From contig CAWFTU010000014.1 in NCBI GenBank assembly GCA_963818725.1, positions 558,001 through 622,000 on the forward strand: a stretch of DNA of 64,000 nt. The letters are read 5' to 3'. Positions 34,628 to 42,848 of this stretch are shown here, piece by piece. The position numbers were made by a program, and so were the translations under genes. The notes under the pieces were generated by a model. The model did no database searches. It was given only the letters and a program-made list of their open reading frames with translations, and was not told the DNA's origin. The first letter of the stretch is position 1. Every line of letters starts with the position of its first letter. This stretch comes from DATFDN01 sp963818725 (lineage in GTDB: Bacteria > Pseudomonadota > Alphaproteobacteria > Acetobacterales > Acetobacteraceae).

Positions 34628-34751
34628 ATTCGAATACCGCTTCAACCGACGATACGATCTGGCCGCCATGATCCCGCGTCTCACATGGGCCGCCGTCCGA
34701 ACCACCCCTATGCCCTACCGACTCCTGAAATTGGCTGAGGTTTATGTGTAA
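34628..34751 (+). pseudogene. IS1595-family transposase, 3' remainder
   Basis: The 41 C-terminal codons of the outer transposase: after the CCGA duplication the sequence reads EFEYRFNRRYDLAAMIPRL and ends KLAEVYV before TAA. Joined to the 5' part (RYLA + EFEYRFNRR) it gives the usual ISXO2-like ending. No start codon or ribosome site; not expressed by itself. Confidence 0.88.
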
Positions 34752-35016
34752 TCAGGAAGACTATTGAGAATCCGAGGGACGCCCTGCCACGGTTTCGGCT
34801 TCGCCATCATTGGCATGGGTTTGATGGGCTGTGACAGCGTATGCCACTGACATCATAGTCCCGTGACCAGGTACGCCCCCGCGCCGAACGCGGTGATCCA
34901 GGCGCAGCGAGTCATTCCTGCCCGAATGTCCCCTGGGGTTGCATTGTTCCGTCACGATTGACCAGCCATGCACCCGTCGCGCATCTATGACGGATCACCG
35001 TGGGGGTGGAAGGCCA

Positions 35017-36435
35017 ATGCAGCAAAGCGTTCGAGCGGGCCTGGGCGCGATCACCGGGCTGATGCTTCTCGCCGGCGCCGCTTTGGCCCAGACATCGGAG
35101 CAGCAGGGTGCGCCCGCGACCCGCGAGGCACCCACGCCGGGAAAAACCGAAACCGAGGCGCAGGGAACGGGGCTTTGGGAGCGGTCCAACCTGCTCCTCG
35201 ATATCGGCGGGCTGCGTCCGGCGCTGGCGGGGATCGGCGCATCGCTCGGGCTGACCGAGACCAGCGAAATCCTTGGCAACCCCACCGGCGGGCGCAAGAC
35301 CGGTGCGGCCTACGAGGGCGCGACCGAAATGAGCCTCGGAATCGACTTGAAGGCGGTGGGTGGGGTGTTCAACGTCAGCGCCTGGCAGATCCACGGCCGT
35401 GGGCTCAGCACCAACAACATCGACAACCTGATGGTGGTCAGCAACATCGAGGCGGACCGCGCGACACGCCTGTTCGAGCTGTGGTACCAGCAATCGTTCC
35501 TAGGAGGAAAACTGGACATCCGGCTGGGCCAGCTCGCGGCGGACCAGGAATTCATGATCAGCCAATATGCCGGCTTGTTCATCAACTCGAGCTTTGGCTG
35601 GCCGACCCTTCCAGCCGTCGATCTGCCGGCGGGCGGCCCGGCCTATCCATTCGCGACGCCGGGCGTGCGGCTGCGTGTGTTGCCGAATGAGCGGACCACG
35701 CTGCTATTTGGCGTGTTCAACGGCAACCCGGCCGCCAACGCCAACTTCCCCCCCAGCGACCCGCAGCTGCGCAACCCGTCAGGCGCCAATCTCCGCTTTC
35801 AGGGGACTTTCGTGATCGGCGAGGTGCAGTACGCCGTAAACCAGGGCGAGGGCGCGAAGGGGCTGCCGGCGACGTTCAAGCTGGGGGCCTGGTACAACTC
35901 GAACTCCTTCACCAACCAGTTTTTCGCGACAGGCGGAGAGACCGCCGCCGTGCCAGGCGTCATCCTGCTGCCGAACCAGTTCCGACGCGACTGGAGCGTT
36001 TACGCCGTCGTCGATCAGCTCGTGTGGCGCCCGCCAGGAGCCAAGGAGGGCGGCATGGGCGTGTTCCTGCGCGCGATGGGGGCGCCTGCGAACCGCAACC
36101 AGGTCGTTGCTTTTGTCGACGGCGGCGTGACATTGAAGGGTCCGTTCGGCCGCGCCAATGACTCTGTCGGGCTTGGTTTCGGGTGGACGCGGATCAGCGG
36201 CGTTACCATCGCCGGCGAGCAGGCTCTGGCAGCGGCGGGCGCCCAAGTACCCGTCCAGAGCGCCGAGACGTTGCTCGAACTGATCTATCAGGCGCAGCTC
36301 GCGCCTTGGTGGGTGGTGCAACCGGACTTCCAATACATCTTCAATCCCGGCGGCAGCATCCTGAACCCGAACGGGTCCGGCCGCGTGGTCGGCAGCGCCG
36401 CCGTGTTCGGGCTCAGGACTGTAGTGACGTTCTGA
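35017..36435 (+). CDS. OprB-family carbohydrate-selective porin
   Basis: A 472-residue outer-membrane beta-barrel. Signal peptide MQQSVRAGLGAITGLMLLAG with cleavage after ALA; then a short linker rich in Pro, Ala, Thr and Glu, followed by barrel sequence with the OprB markers FELWYQQSFLGGKLDIRLGQ, FINSSFGWP, FGVFNGNPA, and a C-terminal Phe (LRTVVTF) as required by the Bam machinery. Such porins admit glucose and other sugars. The ATG at 35017 has GGAAGG just upstream. The gene lies about 250 bp beyond the IS nest; the intervening DNA shows no gene. Confidence 0.88.
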   Translation: MQQSVRAGLGAITGLMLLAGAALAQTSEQQGAPATREAPTPGKTETEAQGTGLWERSNLLLDIGGLRPALAGIGASLGLTETSEILGNPTGGRKTGAAYEGATEMSLGIDLKAVGGVFNVSAWQIHGRGLSTNNIDNLMVVSNIEADRATRLFELWYQQSFLGGKLDIRLGQLAADQEFMISQYAGLFINSSFGWPTLPAVDLPAGGPAYPFATPGVRLRVLPNERTTLLFGVFNGNPAANANFPPSDPQLRNPSGANLRFQGTFVIGEVQYAVNQGEGAKGLPATFKLGAWYNSNSFTNQFFATGGETAAVPGVILLPNQFRRDWSVYAVVDQLVWRPPGAKEGGMGVFLRAMGAPANRNQVVAFVDGGVTLKGPFGRANDSVGLGFGWTRISGVTIAGEQALAAAGAQVPVQSAETLLELIYQAQLAPWWVVQPDFQYIFNPGGSILNPNGSGRVVGSAAVFGLRTVVTF

Positions 36436-36439
36436 CGCC

Positions 36440-36743
36440 CTACTGCCAACGGCCGGGCACCCAATAGCCGGTACTGCCAGTGGCCCGGCACCCAGACCGG
36501 CCCGCGTGGCGGAGGCGGTGCATAGACGACCGGGGGCGGCGCTGCGTAGGCGACCGGCGGCGCGACGTAATAGGGCGGCGGCGCGACCACGACGGGCGGC
36601 AGCGCCACGCCGACGCTCACGCCTCCATGCCACCCCCAGCCGCCGGCCCACCAAGCCCTGGCCGAGCCCGGCGCGGCGGTAAGGCCAAGACCGATCACGC
36701 CGAGAGCGGCCAACGCGGCGCCAAGACGCCTTCCCTTGAGCAT
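36440..36743 (-). pseudogene. proline-rich WxPGxW repeat exported protein, single-base frameshift near its end
   Basis: A small exported protein: signal peptide MLKGRRLGAALAALGVIGLG with cleavage near ARA, then WWAGGWGWHGGVSVG, a proline-valine stretch (PPVVVAPPPYYVAPP) and GPVWVPGHWQY. An extra C at 36470-36471 breaks the frame: without it the end would read YGYWVPGRWQ and stop at TAG 36440, a neat second WVPGxW repeat, for 100 residues in all. As written the frame runs on into the porin gene. Proteins with such YxWVPGxW repeats are common in alphaproteobacterial envelopes and have no known activity. Confidence 0.75.
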
Positions 36744-36802
36744 GACTCCCTCCTCTGCTTCGATGCGATGACGATATAGCATATGCCTGTAACCCGCGTA
36801 TT

Positions 36803-37885
36803 TCAGGATTTTACGACCCGTTGTGGCGCGAGCAAACTGACGCATTTGCGCATCACCGATGGCAGCCCGGCATCCGTCAGTGCCTCGGACGGGCAGAGTA
36901 CGCCCTCTCCTATGAACCTGATATCGGGCACGCTGGCCGCGTAAAGGCCGATGCGCAGTTCGAAATGGGTGAAGCCGTGGCGGACCTCGCCAGCCGCCCG
37001 CCACGCGGCCGGCATTGGCGCGTGCGCCAGGGCTTCCTGCTCCGGCCAGGGGTCGCGCCGCCATTCGGTGCCCGGCAGCTCCATCATCCCGCCCAGCAGG
37101 CCCGAGGGCGGGCGGCGGCGAAGCAGGACACGCCCTGCCGCGTCGGCGAGCATGAAATGCACGCCGTGGCGCACGGGCCGAGCCGGGCGCGGCGTCTTGC
37201 ACGGCAGGCTCGCCTGGATGCCGCGCCTTCGCGCCGCGCAAGGCTCCATCCAGGGACACAGGGCGCAGGCCGGCGCGGCCGGCGTGCAGATCGTGGCACC
37301 GAGGTCGAACAGCGCCTGGGCGAAGTCGCTCGGACGCGCGCGGGCCTCTGGATCGGCGCTGAGCGTGGTGCCGGCGGCGGCGATCGTTTTCTTGGCGGCG
37401 GGAAGCGGCTGCTCAATGGCGAAGAGGCGTGCCATCACGCGCTCCACGTTGCCATCGACCGGCACGCCGGGCACCTCGAAGGCGATGGCGGCGATAGCGG
37501 TCGCGGTGTAGGTGCCGATGCCGGGCAGGCCGCGCAGCGCCGCCGGATCGTGGGGAAAGCCGCCCATTCCCGCCACGGCGCGGGCGCAGGCGTGCAGGTT
37601 GCGCGCCCGCGCGTAGTAGCCGAGCCCTGCCCAGGCAGCGAGCACGTCCTCCAGGCTCGCGGCCGCGAGCGTGGCGATGTCGGGGAAACGCCTGACGAAG
37701 CGTTCGAAATAGGGTATGGCGGCGGAAACCGTGGTCTGCTGGAGCATCACCTCGCTCAGCCAGACCCGGTACGGGTCGGGGACCGCGCCCGGCGCCGCGC
37801 GCCACGGCAGCACGCGGCGATGGCGGTCGTACCAGGCGAGCAGGGTGGCGGGAGCGATGGCGGACGAGACAAGGGAGGTCGACAC
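36803..37885 (-). CDS. mutY: A/G-specific adenine DNA glycosylase
   Basis: A 360-residue MutY. Catalytic Glu45 lies in SEVMLQQT, the helix-hairpin-helix in GLPGIGTYTATAIAAIAF, and catalytic Asp144 in VPVDGNVERV. The iron-sulfur cluster cysteines are C200-x6-C207-x2-C210-x5-C216. The C-terminal NUDIX-like domain (LRRRPPSGLLGGMMELPGTEW) recognises 8-oxoG. The enzyme removes adenine mispaired with 8-oxoguanine. Its 5' end overlaps that of the divergent DciA-like gene. Confidence 0.96.
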   Translation of the reverse strand: MSTSLVSSAIAPATLLAWYDRHRRVLPWRAAPGAVPDPYRVWLSEVMLQQTTVSAAIPYFERFVRRFPDIATLAAASLEDVLAAWAGLGYYARARNLHACARAVAGMGGFPHDPAALRGLPGIGTYTATAIAAIAFEVPGVPVDGNVERVMARLFAIEQPLPAAKKTIAAAGTTLSADPEARARPSDFAQALFDLGATICTPAAPACALCPWMEPCAARRRGIQASLPCKTPRPARPVRHGVHFMLADAAGRVLLRRRPPSGLLGGMMELPGTEWRRDPWPEQEALAHAPMPAAWRAAGEVRHGFTHFELRIGLYAASVPDIRFIGEGVLCPSEALTDAGLPSVMRKCVSLLAPQRVVKS

Positions 37886-38381
37886 GGCAATCCACGTGGC
37901 ATCGGCGAGGCGCCACGTCTATGGGCCGCGCCCGATCGGTGCCCTTCTGCCGTCGCTCACCCGCCCGGCGTTCCGCCGCCAGGGCCCGGCCGCCGCGCAG
38001 GTTCTCGCCGACTGGCCGCTCATCATCGGCCCGGAGCTGTCCGCGATCACCCAACCGCGGCGCCTGGTGGGCGGCACCTTGACCATCGCCTGCTCCGGGC
38101 CGATGGCGATGGAGTTGCAGCATCTCGCTCCCGAGCTGATCGCGCGCGTCAACGCGCAGTTTGGCGCCGAGCCGGTGCAGCGGCTGCGCTTCGTCCAGAC
38201 CCCGGTGCGCCGGACCCCTGCCGCCCGCCCAGCGTCTCCCCCCAGCGCCGCCGCCCGGCGCGCGGCCGAAAAGGCCGTCGGCGACCTCCCGGCCGGAGAG
38301 CTGCGCGACGCGCTGGCGGCGCTCGGCCAGGCTGTGCTGGCCGGCACGCCGCGCTCGACGCGGCGCGACTCCAATCGTTAG
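37857..38381 (+). CDS. DUF721 / DciA-like protein
   Basis: A 174-residue protein from the ATG at 37857 (preceded by GGGAG) or 161 from a GTG at 37896. The DUF721 core runs from GPRPIGALLPSLTRPAFRRQ through LADWPLIIGPELSAITQPRRL and LTIACSGPMAMELQHLAPEL to VNAQFGAEPVQRLRFVQ. DUF721 proteins include DciA, the bacterial replicative-helicase loader or operator in genomes lacking DnaC. The 5' end overlaps divergent mutY by up to 29 bp. Followed 23 bp later by the DsbA-like gene. Confidence 0.8.
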   Translation: MADETREVDTAIHVASARRHVYGPRPIGALLPSLTRPAFRRQGPAAAQVLADWPLIIGPELSAITQPRRLVGGTLTIACSGPMAMELQHLAPELIARVNAQFGAEPVQRLRFVQTPVRRTPAARPASPPSAAARRAAEKAVGDLPAGELRDALAALGQAVLAGTPRSTRRDSNR

Positions 38382-38404
38382 GTTCCCAAATCCTCGAGGT
38401 TGCC

Positions 38405-39034
38405 ATGCCGATTCGCCGCCGCTCCCTGTTCACTCTCGCAGCGTCGCTTGCCCTGCCCGCGTTGGCGCGCGCCCAGAACCAGCCCGCCGAGCAGCCGAGC
38501 GCGGCGCAGACCGCCGCCTGGGAAACTTCGCGCGGCCTGGGCAGCGCCGATGCCAAGACCGAGGTGCAGGAGTTCTTCTCGCTCACCTGCACGCATTGCG
38601 CGGCCTTCGCCCAGAGCACCTTTCCGAAGGTAGAGAAGGACTTGATCGACACTGGCAAGGTGCGCTGGGTGTTCCGCGACTTCCCGCTCGATCGCGTCGC
38701 CCTGCAAGCGGCAATGATCGCCCGCGCCCTACCCCCGGCGCGCTACACGCCGTTCGTCCTGGCGCTGCTGTCGAGCCAGGATCGCTGGGCCTTCGCCCAG
38801 GGTGTCGATTTCCGCGACGAGATCTGGAAGATGGCGGCGCTGGCCGGCATGAATCGCGCCACGTTCGACTCCGCCTGGAACGACGCGGCGTTGCGCGACT
38901 GGATCCTTGCCCAGCAGGCGCAGGCCGAGAAGACGTACGGGATCGACGCCACTCCGAGCTTCCTTGTTAACGGGAAGAAGGCTTCGGGGGAGATAGATTA
39001 CGACCAGTTCGCCAAGCTGATCGCGAACGCCTGA
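38405..39034 (+). CDS. DsbA-family thiol:disulfide oxidoreductase
   Basis: A 209-residue exported thioredoxin-fold protein. Signal peptide MPIRRRSLFTLAASLALPAL with cleavage after ARA; the RRRS leader is Tat-like. Active site CTHC at residues 62-65, cis-Pro loop in DATPSFLVNG. The helical insert between (VALQAAMIARALPPARYTPF) is the DsbA/DsbG 'thioredoxin_4' layout. It should act in the periplasm as a disulfide oxidant or isomerase. It lies downstream of the DciA-like gene, a gene order seen in many alphaproteobacteria. Confidence 0.9.
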   Translation: MPIRRRSLFTLAASLALPALARAQNQPAEQPSAAQTAAWETSRGLGSADAKTEVQEFFSLTCTHCAAFAQSTFPKVEKDLIDTGKVRWVFRDFPLDRVALQAAMIARALPPARYTPFVLALLSSQDRWAFAQGVDFRDEIWKMAALAGMNRATFDSAWNDAALRDWILAQQAQAEKTYGIDATPSFLVNGKKASGEIDYDQFAKLIANA

Positions 39035-39060
39035 GCAGGCAGTGATCCAGACCCATTTTC

Positions 39061-39144
39061 GTCATTCCCGCAACGGCGGGACTCCGGTGCGGATGGCGCC
39101 GAGCCTGGGAGCGCTGGCCTGGATGCCCGCTTTCGCGGGCGTGA
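39061..39144. repeat. intergenic inverted repeat upstream of smc
   Basis: GTCATTCCCGC...GCGGGACTCC near the left and GGATGCCCGCTTTCGCGGGCGTGAC at the right form paired arms (GTCA...TGAC outermost, with GCCCGCTTTCGCGGGC as a tight hairpin). It is the widespread 'GTCATTCCCGC' extragenic repeat. It separates the DsbA-like gene from smc and could form a terminator-like stem. Confidence 0.6.
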
Positions 39145-39194
39145 CACCGCTTTCTGGATACGCGCCCGCCCTTTCCAATCGCTGAGGACATCAC

Positions 39195-42100
39195 TTGCCG
39201 GTCCGCTTCTCGCGTCTGCGCATCGCCGGGTTCAAGAGCTTCGCCGAGCCGGCCACGGTGGACATCCTACCGGGCCTGACCGGGATTGTCGGGCCGAATG
39301 GCTGCGGCAAGTCCAACGTGGTCGAGGCGCTGCGCTGGGCGATGGGCGAATCGAGCGCGCGCAGCCTGCGCGGCGGCGAGATGGAGGACGTGATCTTCTC
39401 CGGCACCGCCGGCCGCCCCTCGCGCAACATCGCCGAGGTCGGGCTGGTGCTGCACGACACGCAGGGCGTGGCCCCGCCCCCGTTCACCGAACTGGGCGAA
39501 ATCGAGATCGTGCGCCGGATCGAGCGCGGCGCCGGCAGCGCGTATCGCGTGAACGGGAAAGAGGTGCGCGCCCGCGACGTGCAGACCCTGTTCGCCGACC
39601 TGGCCTCCGGTGCCCGCGCCTCGGCCATGGTCAGCCAAGGCCGCGTTGGCGCCCTGGTCGGCGCCCGCCCGGAGGAGCGGCGGGCGGTGCTGGAGGAGGC
39701 CGCCGGCATCACGGGCCTGCACGCCCGCCGCCACGAGGCCGAGCTGAAGCTGCGCCAGGCAGAGGCAAATCTCTCCCGCGCCGAGGATCTGAAGGGCCAG
39801 CTCGACACCCAGCTTGCCGCGCTCAAGCGGCAGGCGCGGCAAGCCAGCCGCTACCGCAACCTCTCCAGCGCGATCCGCCAGGCCGAGGCCGAGTTGCTGT
39901 CGGTTCAGCGCGCGCGGGTCGAGCGCGCACGGGACACGGCGCGGGCGGCGGTCGCGACGGCCCGCAGCGCGGTCGCACAGGCCGAGGCGGCGGCACGATC
40001 CGCGCGGGCCGGGGCCGAGGAGTTGGCGGCGGCGCTGCCCGGATTGCGCGAGGCCGAGACTGAGGCGCGCACCGCGCTGGAGCGCCGCCGTATCGCCGGA
40101 GAGCAGATCGCCGCCGAGGAGGGCCGTGCCCGCGCCGCTCTGGCCGAGGCGGAGCGGCGCGCGGCACAAATCGCCAAGGACGTTGCGCACGCCGAGCAAG
40201 CCAGTCGCGATGCTGGAGCAGCCGAGGAGCGCCTAGCAGCGGAGGAGCACTGCCTCGCCGAGGCCGAGGCCGCGCACCCGGCGCGCGCCGAGGCCGCCGA
40301 GCGGAAGACCGTCGAAGCCGAGGATGCGGCGCGCGCGGCCGAGGTAGAGGCCAATCGCGCGACCGAAGCCGCCGCCGAGGCGCAGGCGCGGACACAGGCC
40401 GCCGCGCAGCGTCTGCATGAGGTCGAGGCGCGGGCGCAGCGCGCGACCGAGCAACTTGACCACGCAAGCCAGGAGCGCGATCGCATCCGCGCCCAGAGCG
40501 TTGACCCCGATCAGGTGGCGGCGGCCGAGCGGGAGAAGGCGGCGGCGGAGGAAGGGCTGGACGGCGCGCGGGCGGCGCAGGAGGCGAGCGAGCAGGCCCG
40601 CGTGCGGGCGCAAGCGGCGCTCGCCGAGGCGCGCGCGCGCCTCTCGGCGGCCGAGACAGCGCGCGCCAAGCTGGCGGCCGAGGCGCGGGCGCTGGCCGAG
40701 GTGCTGGCGGTGAAGGATGGCGAGCGCTGGCCGCCGATGGTCGATGCCGTCTCCGTGCCGGCCGGACTGGAAGCAGCGCTTGGCGCTGCACTTGGCGAGG
40801 AGCTGACCTCCGCCGCCGATCCCGACGCGGCACGGCACTGGCGCACCCTGCCCCCACTCGACCCCCCTGCCCTGCCAGGGGGAGCGCAGCGGCTCTCGGA
40901 TCTTATTCACCTCGAAAGCAAACGTATCGAGACAGCCCCTCTCGCCCCGAAACGAGAGGAGAGGTTGGGTGAGGGGGGCACGCCGGACCAGTACGGCGCA
41001 GCGGGGCAGGCCTCCTCACCCCGGCCCTCTCCCCCGCCAAGCGCGGCGGAGAGGGGGAGTGCGGCCCTGTCCCGCGCGCTCTCCTACATCGGGCTGGTGG
41101 CCGATGACGCGGCTGGTGACGCGGCGCAGGGGCTCTTGGCGCCAGGGCAGATGGTGGTTTCCGCGGCCGGCGCGCTTTGGCGGTGGGACGGCTACACCAT
41201 CCGCGCGGGCACGCCGACCGAGGCCGCGGTACGCCTGCGCCAGCGCAACCGGCTGAACGCGCTGCGCGCCGACCTGACCGAGGCGGAGGCGCGGGCCGCC
41301 GAGGCGGGGACCTCGCGCCACGCGGCCGAAGCCGCCGAGCGCGAGGCCAACGCCGCCGAGCAACACGGTCGGCAGGCGCGGCGGGAGGCGGAGCAGCGTG
41401 TGGAGCGCGCGCGCGCGGCTGCCGCCCAGTTGCGCGCCCAGGCCGACAGCGTCGCCGCGCGCCTGAGCGTGGCCGAGCAGCAGGTCGCGGCGCTGACGCC
41501 CGAGCAGCGCGAGGCGGCTCGGGCGCTGGAGGAGGCGCGGGAGGCGCAAGCGGCCCTGCCCGACATCGCTGGCCTGCGCGCGGCCGTGGAGCAGGCGCGC
41601 GCGGCGCTTTCCAGCGCCCGCGCCGCCGAGAGCGCCGCGCGCGCCGAACGCGACGGCGTGGCACGAGAGGGCACCGCGCGCTCCGCGCGGCGCGCGGTGA
41701 TCGCGCGCGAGCGCAAGGACTGGCGCGAACGCGCCGCCGATGCCGCGAGCAGGGTTGCCGACCTGACGGCCCGCGGCCGCGACGCCGAGCAACAGCGTGC
41801 CGCGTTGGAGGCCGCTCCCGGCCGGTTCGCCGAGGCGAAGGCCGAGGCGCAAGCGGCTCTGGTGGCGGCTGAAGCGGCGCATCGGCGCGCGGCCGAGGCA
41901 CTCGCCGGCGCGGCCGGGCAGGCAACCAGGGCAGAGCGGGAGGCACGCGCCGCCGAGGCCAACGCCGGGGCCGCGCGTGAGGCGGCGGTTCGCGCCGAGG
42001 CCGAGGTCGAGCAGGCCGACCATGCTTGGGGCACCGTTGCCGAGCGCGTCCTCGGGCGGCTCGGCGCCAATCCGGCACTGCCGGAGCCGCCCGAGACCTG

Positions 42101-42806
42101 CGACGCCGAGGCCGAGGAAAAGGCGCGCTGCAAGTTCGAGCGCCTGGTCAAGGAACGCGAGGAGATGGGTCCGGTGAACTTGCGCGCCGAGATCGAGGTT
42201 GTGGAGATCGAGCGCCAGATCGCCACCATCGACGCCGAGCACGCCGAGATCAGCACCGCCGTCGCCAAGCTGCGCGGGTCCATCGGCCACCTGAACCGGG
42301 AAGGGCGCGAGCGGCTGGCCCAGGTCTTTGTGCAGGTGGATCAGCACTTCCAGGCGCTGTTTGCCCGCATGTTCAGCGGCGGGCGGGCGCATCTCGCGCT
42401 GGTGGGCTCCGACGATCCGCTCCAGGCGGGGCTCGAGATCTACGCCCAGCCGCCTGGCAAGAAGCTTTCGGCGCTGTCGCTGCTGTCGGGCGGGGAACAG
42501 GCGCTCACCGCGCTCTCACTGGTCTTCGCCGTGTTCCGCTGCAACCCGGCGCCGATCTGCGTGCTGGACGAGGTGGACGCGCCGCTTGACGATGCCAACG
42601 TGGACCGGTTTTGCGCCTTGCTCGACGACATGGTGCGCGAGACCGGAACACGCTTCCTGGTCGTCACGCATCACCCGCTGACCATGGCCCGGATGGACCG
42701 GCTGTACGGGGTGACGATGCAGGAGCGCGGGATCTCCCGGCTGCTCTCGGTCGATCTCCGCTCGGCCGAGCGGCTCGCGGAGCCGGAGCGCATGGCGGCG
42801 GAGTAA
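39195..42806 (+). CDS. smc: chromosome segregation protein SMC
   Basis: A 1203-residue SMC ATPase from a TTG start (GAGGA upstream). N-terminal head: FKSFAEPATVDI, Walker A GPNGCGKSN (residues about 34-42). Long coiled coils rich in Ala, Glu and Arg cover about 165-500 and 690-1000, with the hinge in between. C-terminal head: signature LSLLSGGEQALTALSLVFA, Walker B PICVLDEVDAPLDDANV. The hinge region carries a translated palindromic-repeat insertion at about residues 556-622 (LAPKREERLGEGG, SSPRPSPPPSAAERGS). SMC dimers with ScpAB organise the chromosome. The frame is unbroken. Confidence 0.95.
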   Translation: MPVRFSRLRIAGFKSFAEPATVDILPGLTGIVGPNGCGKSNVVEALRWAMGESSARSLRGGEMEDVIFSGTAGRPSRNIAEVGLVLHDTQGVAPPPFTELGEIEIVRRIERGAGSAYRVNGKEVRARDVQTLFADLASGARASAMVSQGRVGALVGARPEERRAVLEEAAGITGLHARRHEAELKLRQAEANLSRAEDLKGQLDTQLAALKRQARQASRYRNLSSAIRQAEAELLSVQRARVERARDTARAAVATARSAVAQAEAAARSARAGAEELAAALPGLREAETEARTALERRRIAGEQIAAEEGRARAALAEAERRAAQIAKDVAHAEQASRDAGAAEERLAAEEHCLAEAEAAHPARAEAAERKTVEAEDAARAAEVEANRATEAAAEAQARTQAAAQRLHEVEARAQRATEQLDHASQERDRIRAQSVDPDQVAAAEREKAAAEEGLDGARAAQEASEQARVRAQAALAEARARLSAAETARAKLAAEARALAEVLAVKDGERWPPMVDAVSVPAGLEAALGAALGEELTSAADPDAARHWRTLPPLDPPALPGGAQRLSDLIHLESKRIETAPLAPKREERLGEGGTPDQYGAAGQASSPRPSPPPSAAERGSAALSRALSYIGLVADDAAGDAAQGLLAPGQMVVSAAGALWRWDGYTIRAGTPTEAAVRLRQRNRLNALRADLTEAEARAAEAGTSRHAAEAAEREANAAEQHGRQARREAEQRVERARAAAAQLRAQADSVAARLSVAEQQVAALTPEQREAARALEEAREAQAALPDIAGLRAAVEQARAALSSARAAESAARAERDGVAREGTARSARRAVIARERKDWRERAADAASRVADLTARGRDAEQQRAALEAAPGRFAEAKAEAQAALVAAEAAHRRAAEALAGAAGQATRAEREARAAEANAGAAREAAVRAEAEVEQADHAWGTVAERVLGRLGANPALPEPPETCDAEAEEKARCKFERLVKEREEMGPVNLRAEIEVVEIERQIATIDAEHAEISTAVAKLRGSIGHLNREGRERLAQVFVQVDQHFQALFARMFSGGRAHLALVGSDDPLQAGLEIYAQPPGKKLSALSLLSGGEQALTALSLVFAVFRCNPAPICVLDEVDAPLDDANVDRFCALLDDMVRETGTRFLVVTHHPLTMARMDRLYGVTMQERGISRLLSVDLRSAERLAEPERMAAE
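40861..41060. repeat. palindromic repeat cluster inserted in-frame in the smc hinge region
   Basis: Three hairpin units lie in the coding sequence: CCCCCTG/CAGGGGG (about 40862-40882), CCTCTCG/CGAGAGG followed by GTTGGGTGAGG (about 40938-40974), and CTCACCCCGGCCCTCTCCCC with GGCGGAGAGGGGG (about 41014-41058). The last two are an inverted pair of the same repeat type found between genes at 4.5, 28.3, 29.3, 42.8 and 56.6 kb. They are translated without a stop, as a Pro/Ser/Arg-rich loop. Confidence 0.75.
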
Positions 42807-42848
42807 AATGACCCCTCTTCCCCCAACGGGGAGAGGGAGATAGTGCCC

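Larger units (their letters stand above)
30772..34763 (+). mobile_element. IS1595-family insertion sequence, outer shell of a three-element nest
   Basis: The outer element. Its left end has TCTACCTGATTACGCA (30775-30790) and its right end, read inward, TCTTCCTGATTACACA, so the inverted repeats share about 14 of 16 bases. The exact tips and a target duplication could not be fixed. Its transposase gene is split by the IS3-family element at 31682-34623. Without that insert the element would be about 1.05 kb. Confidence 0.8.
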
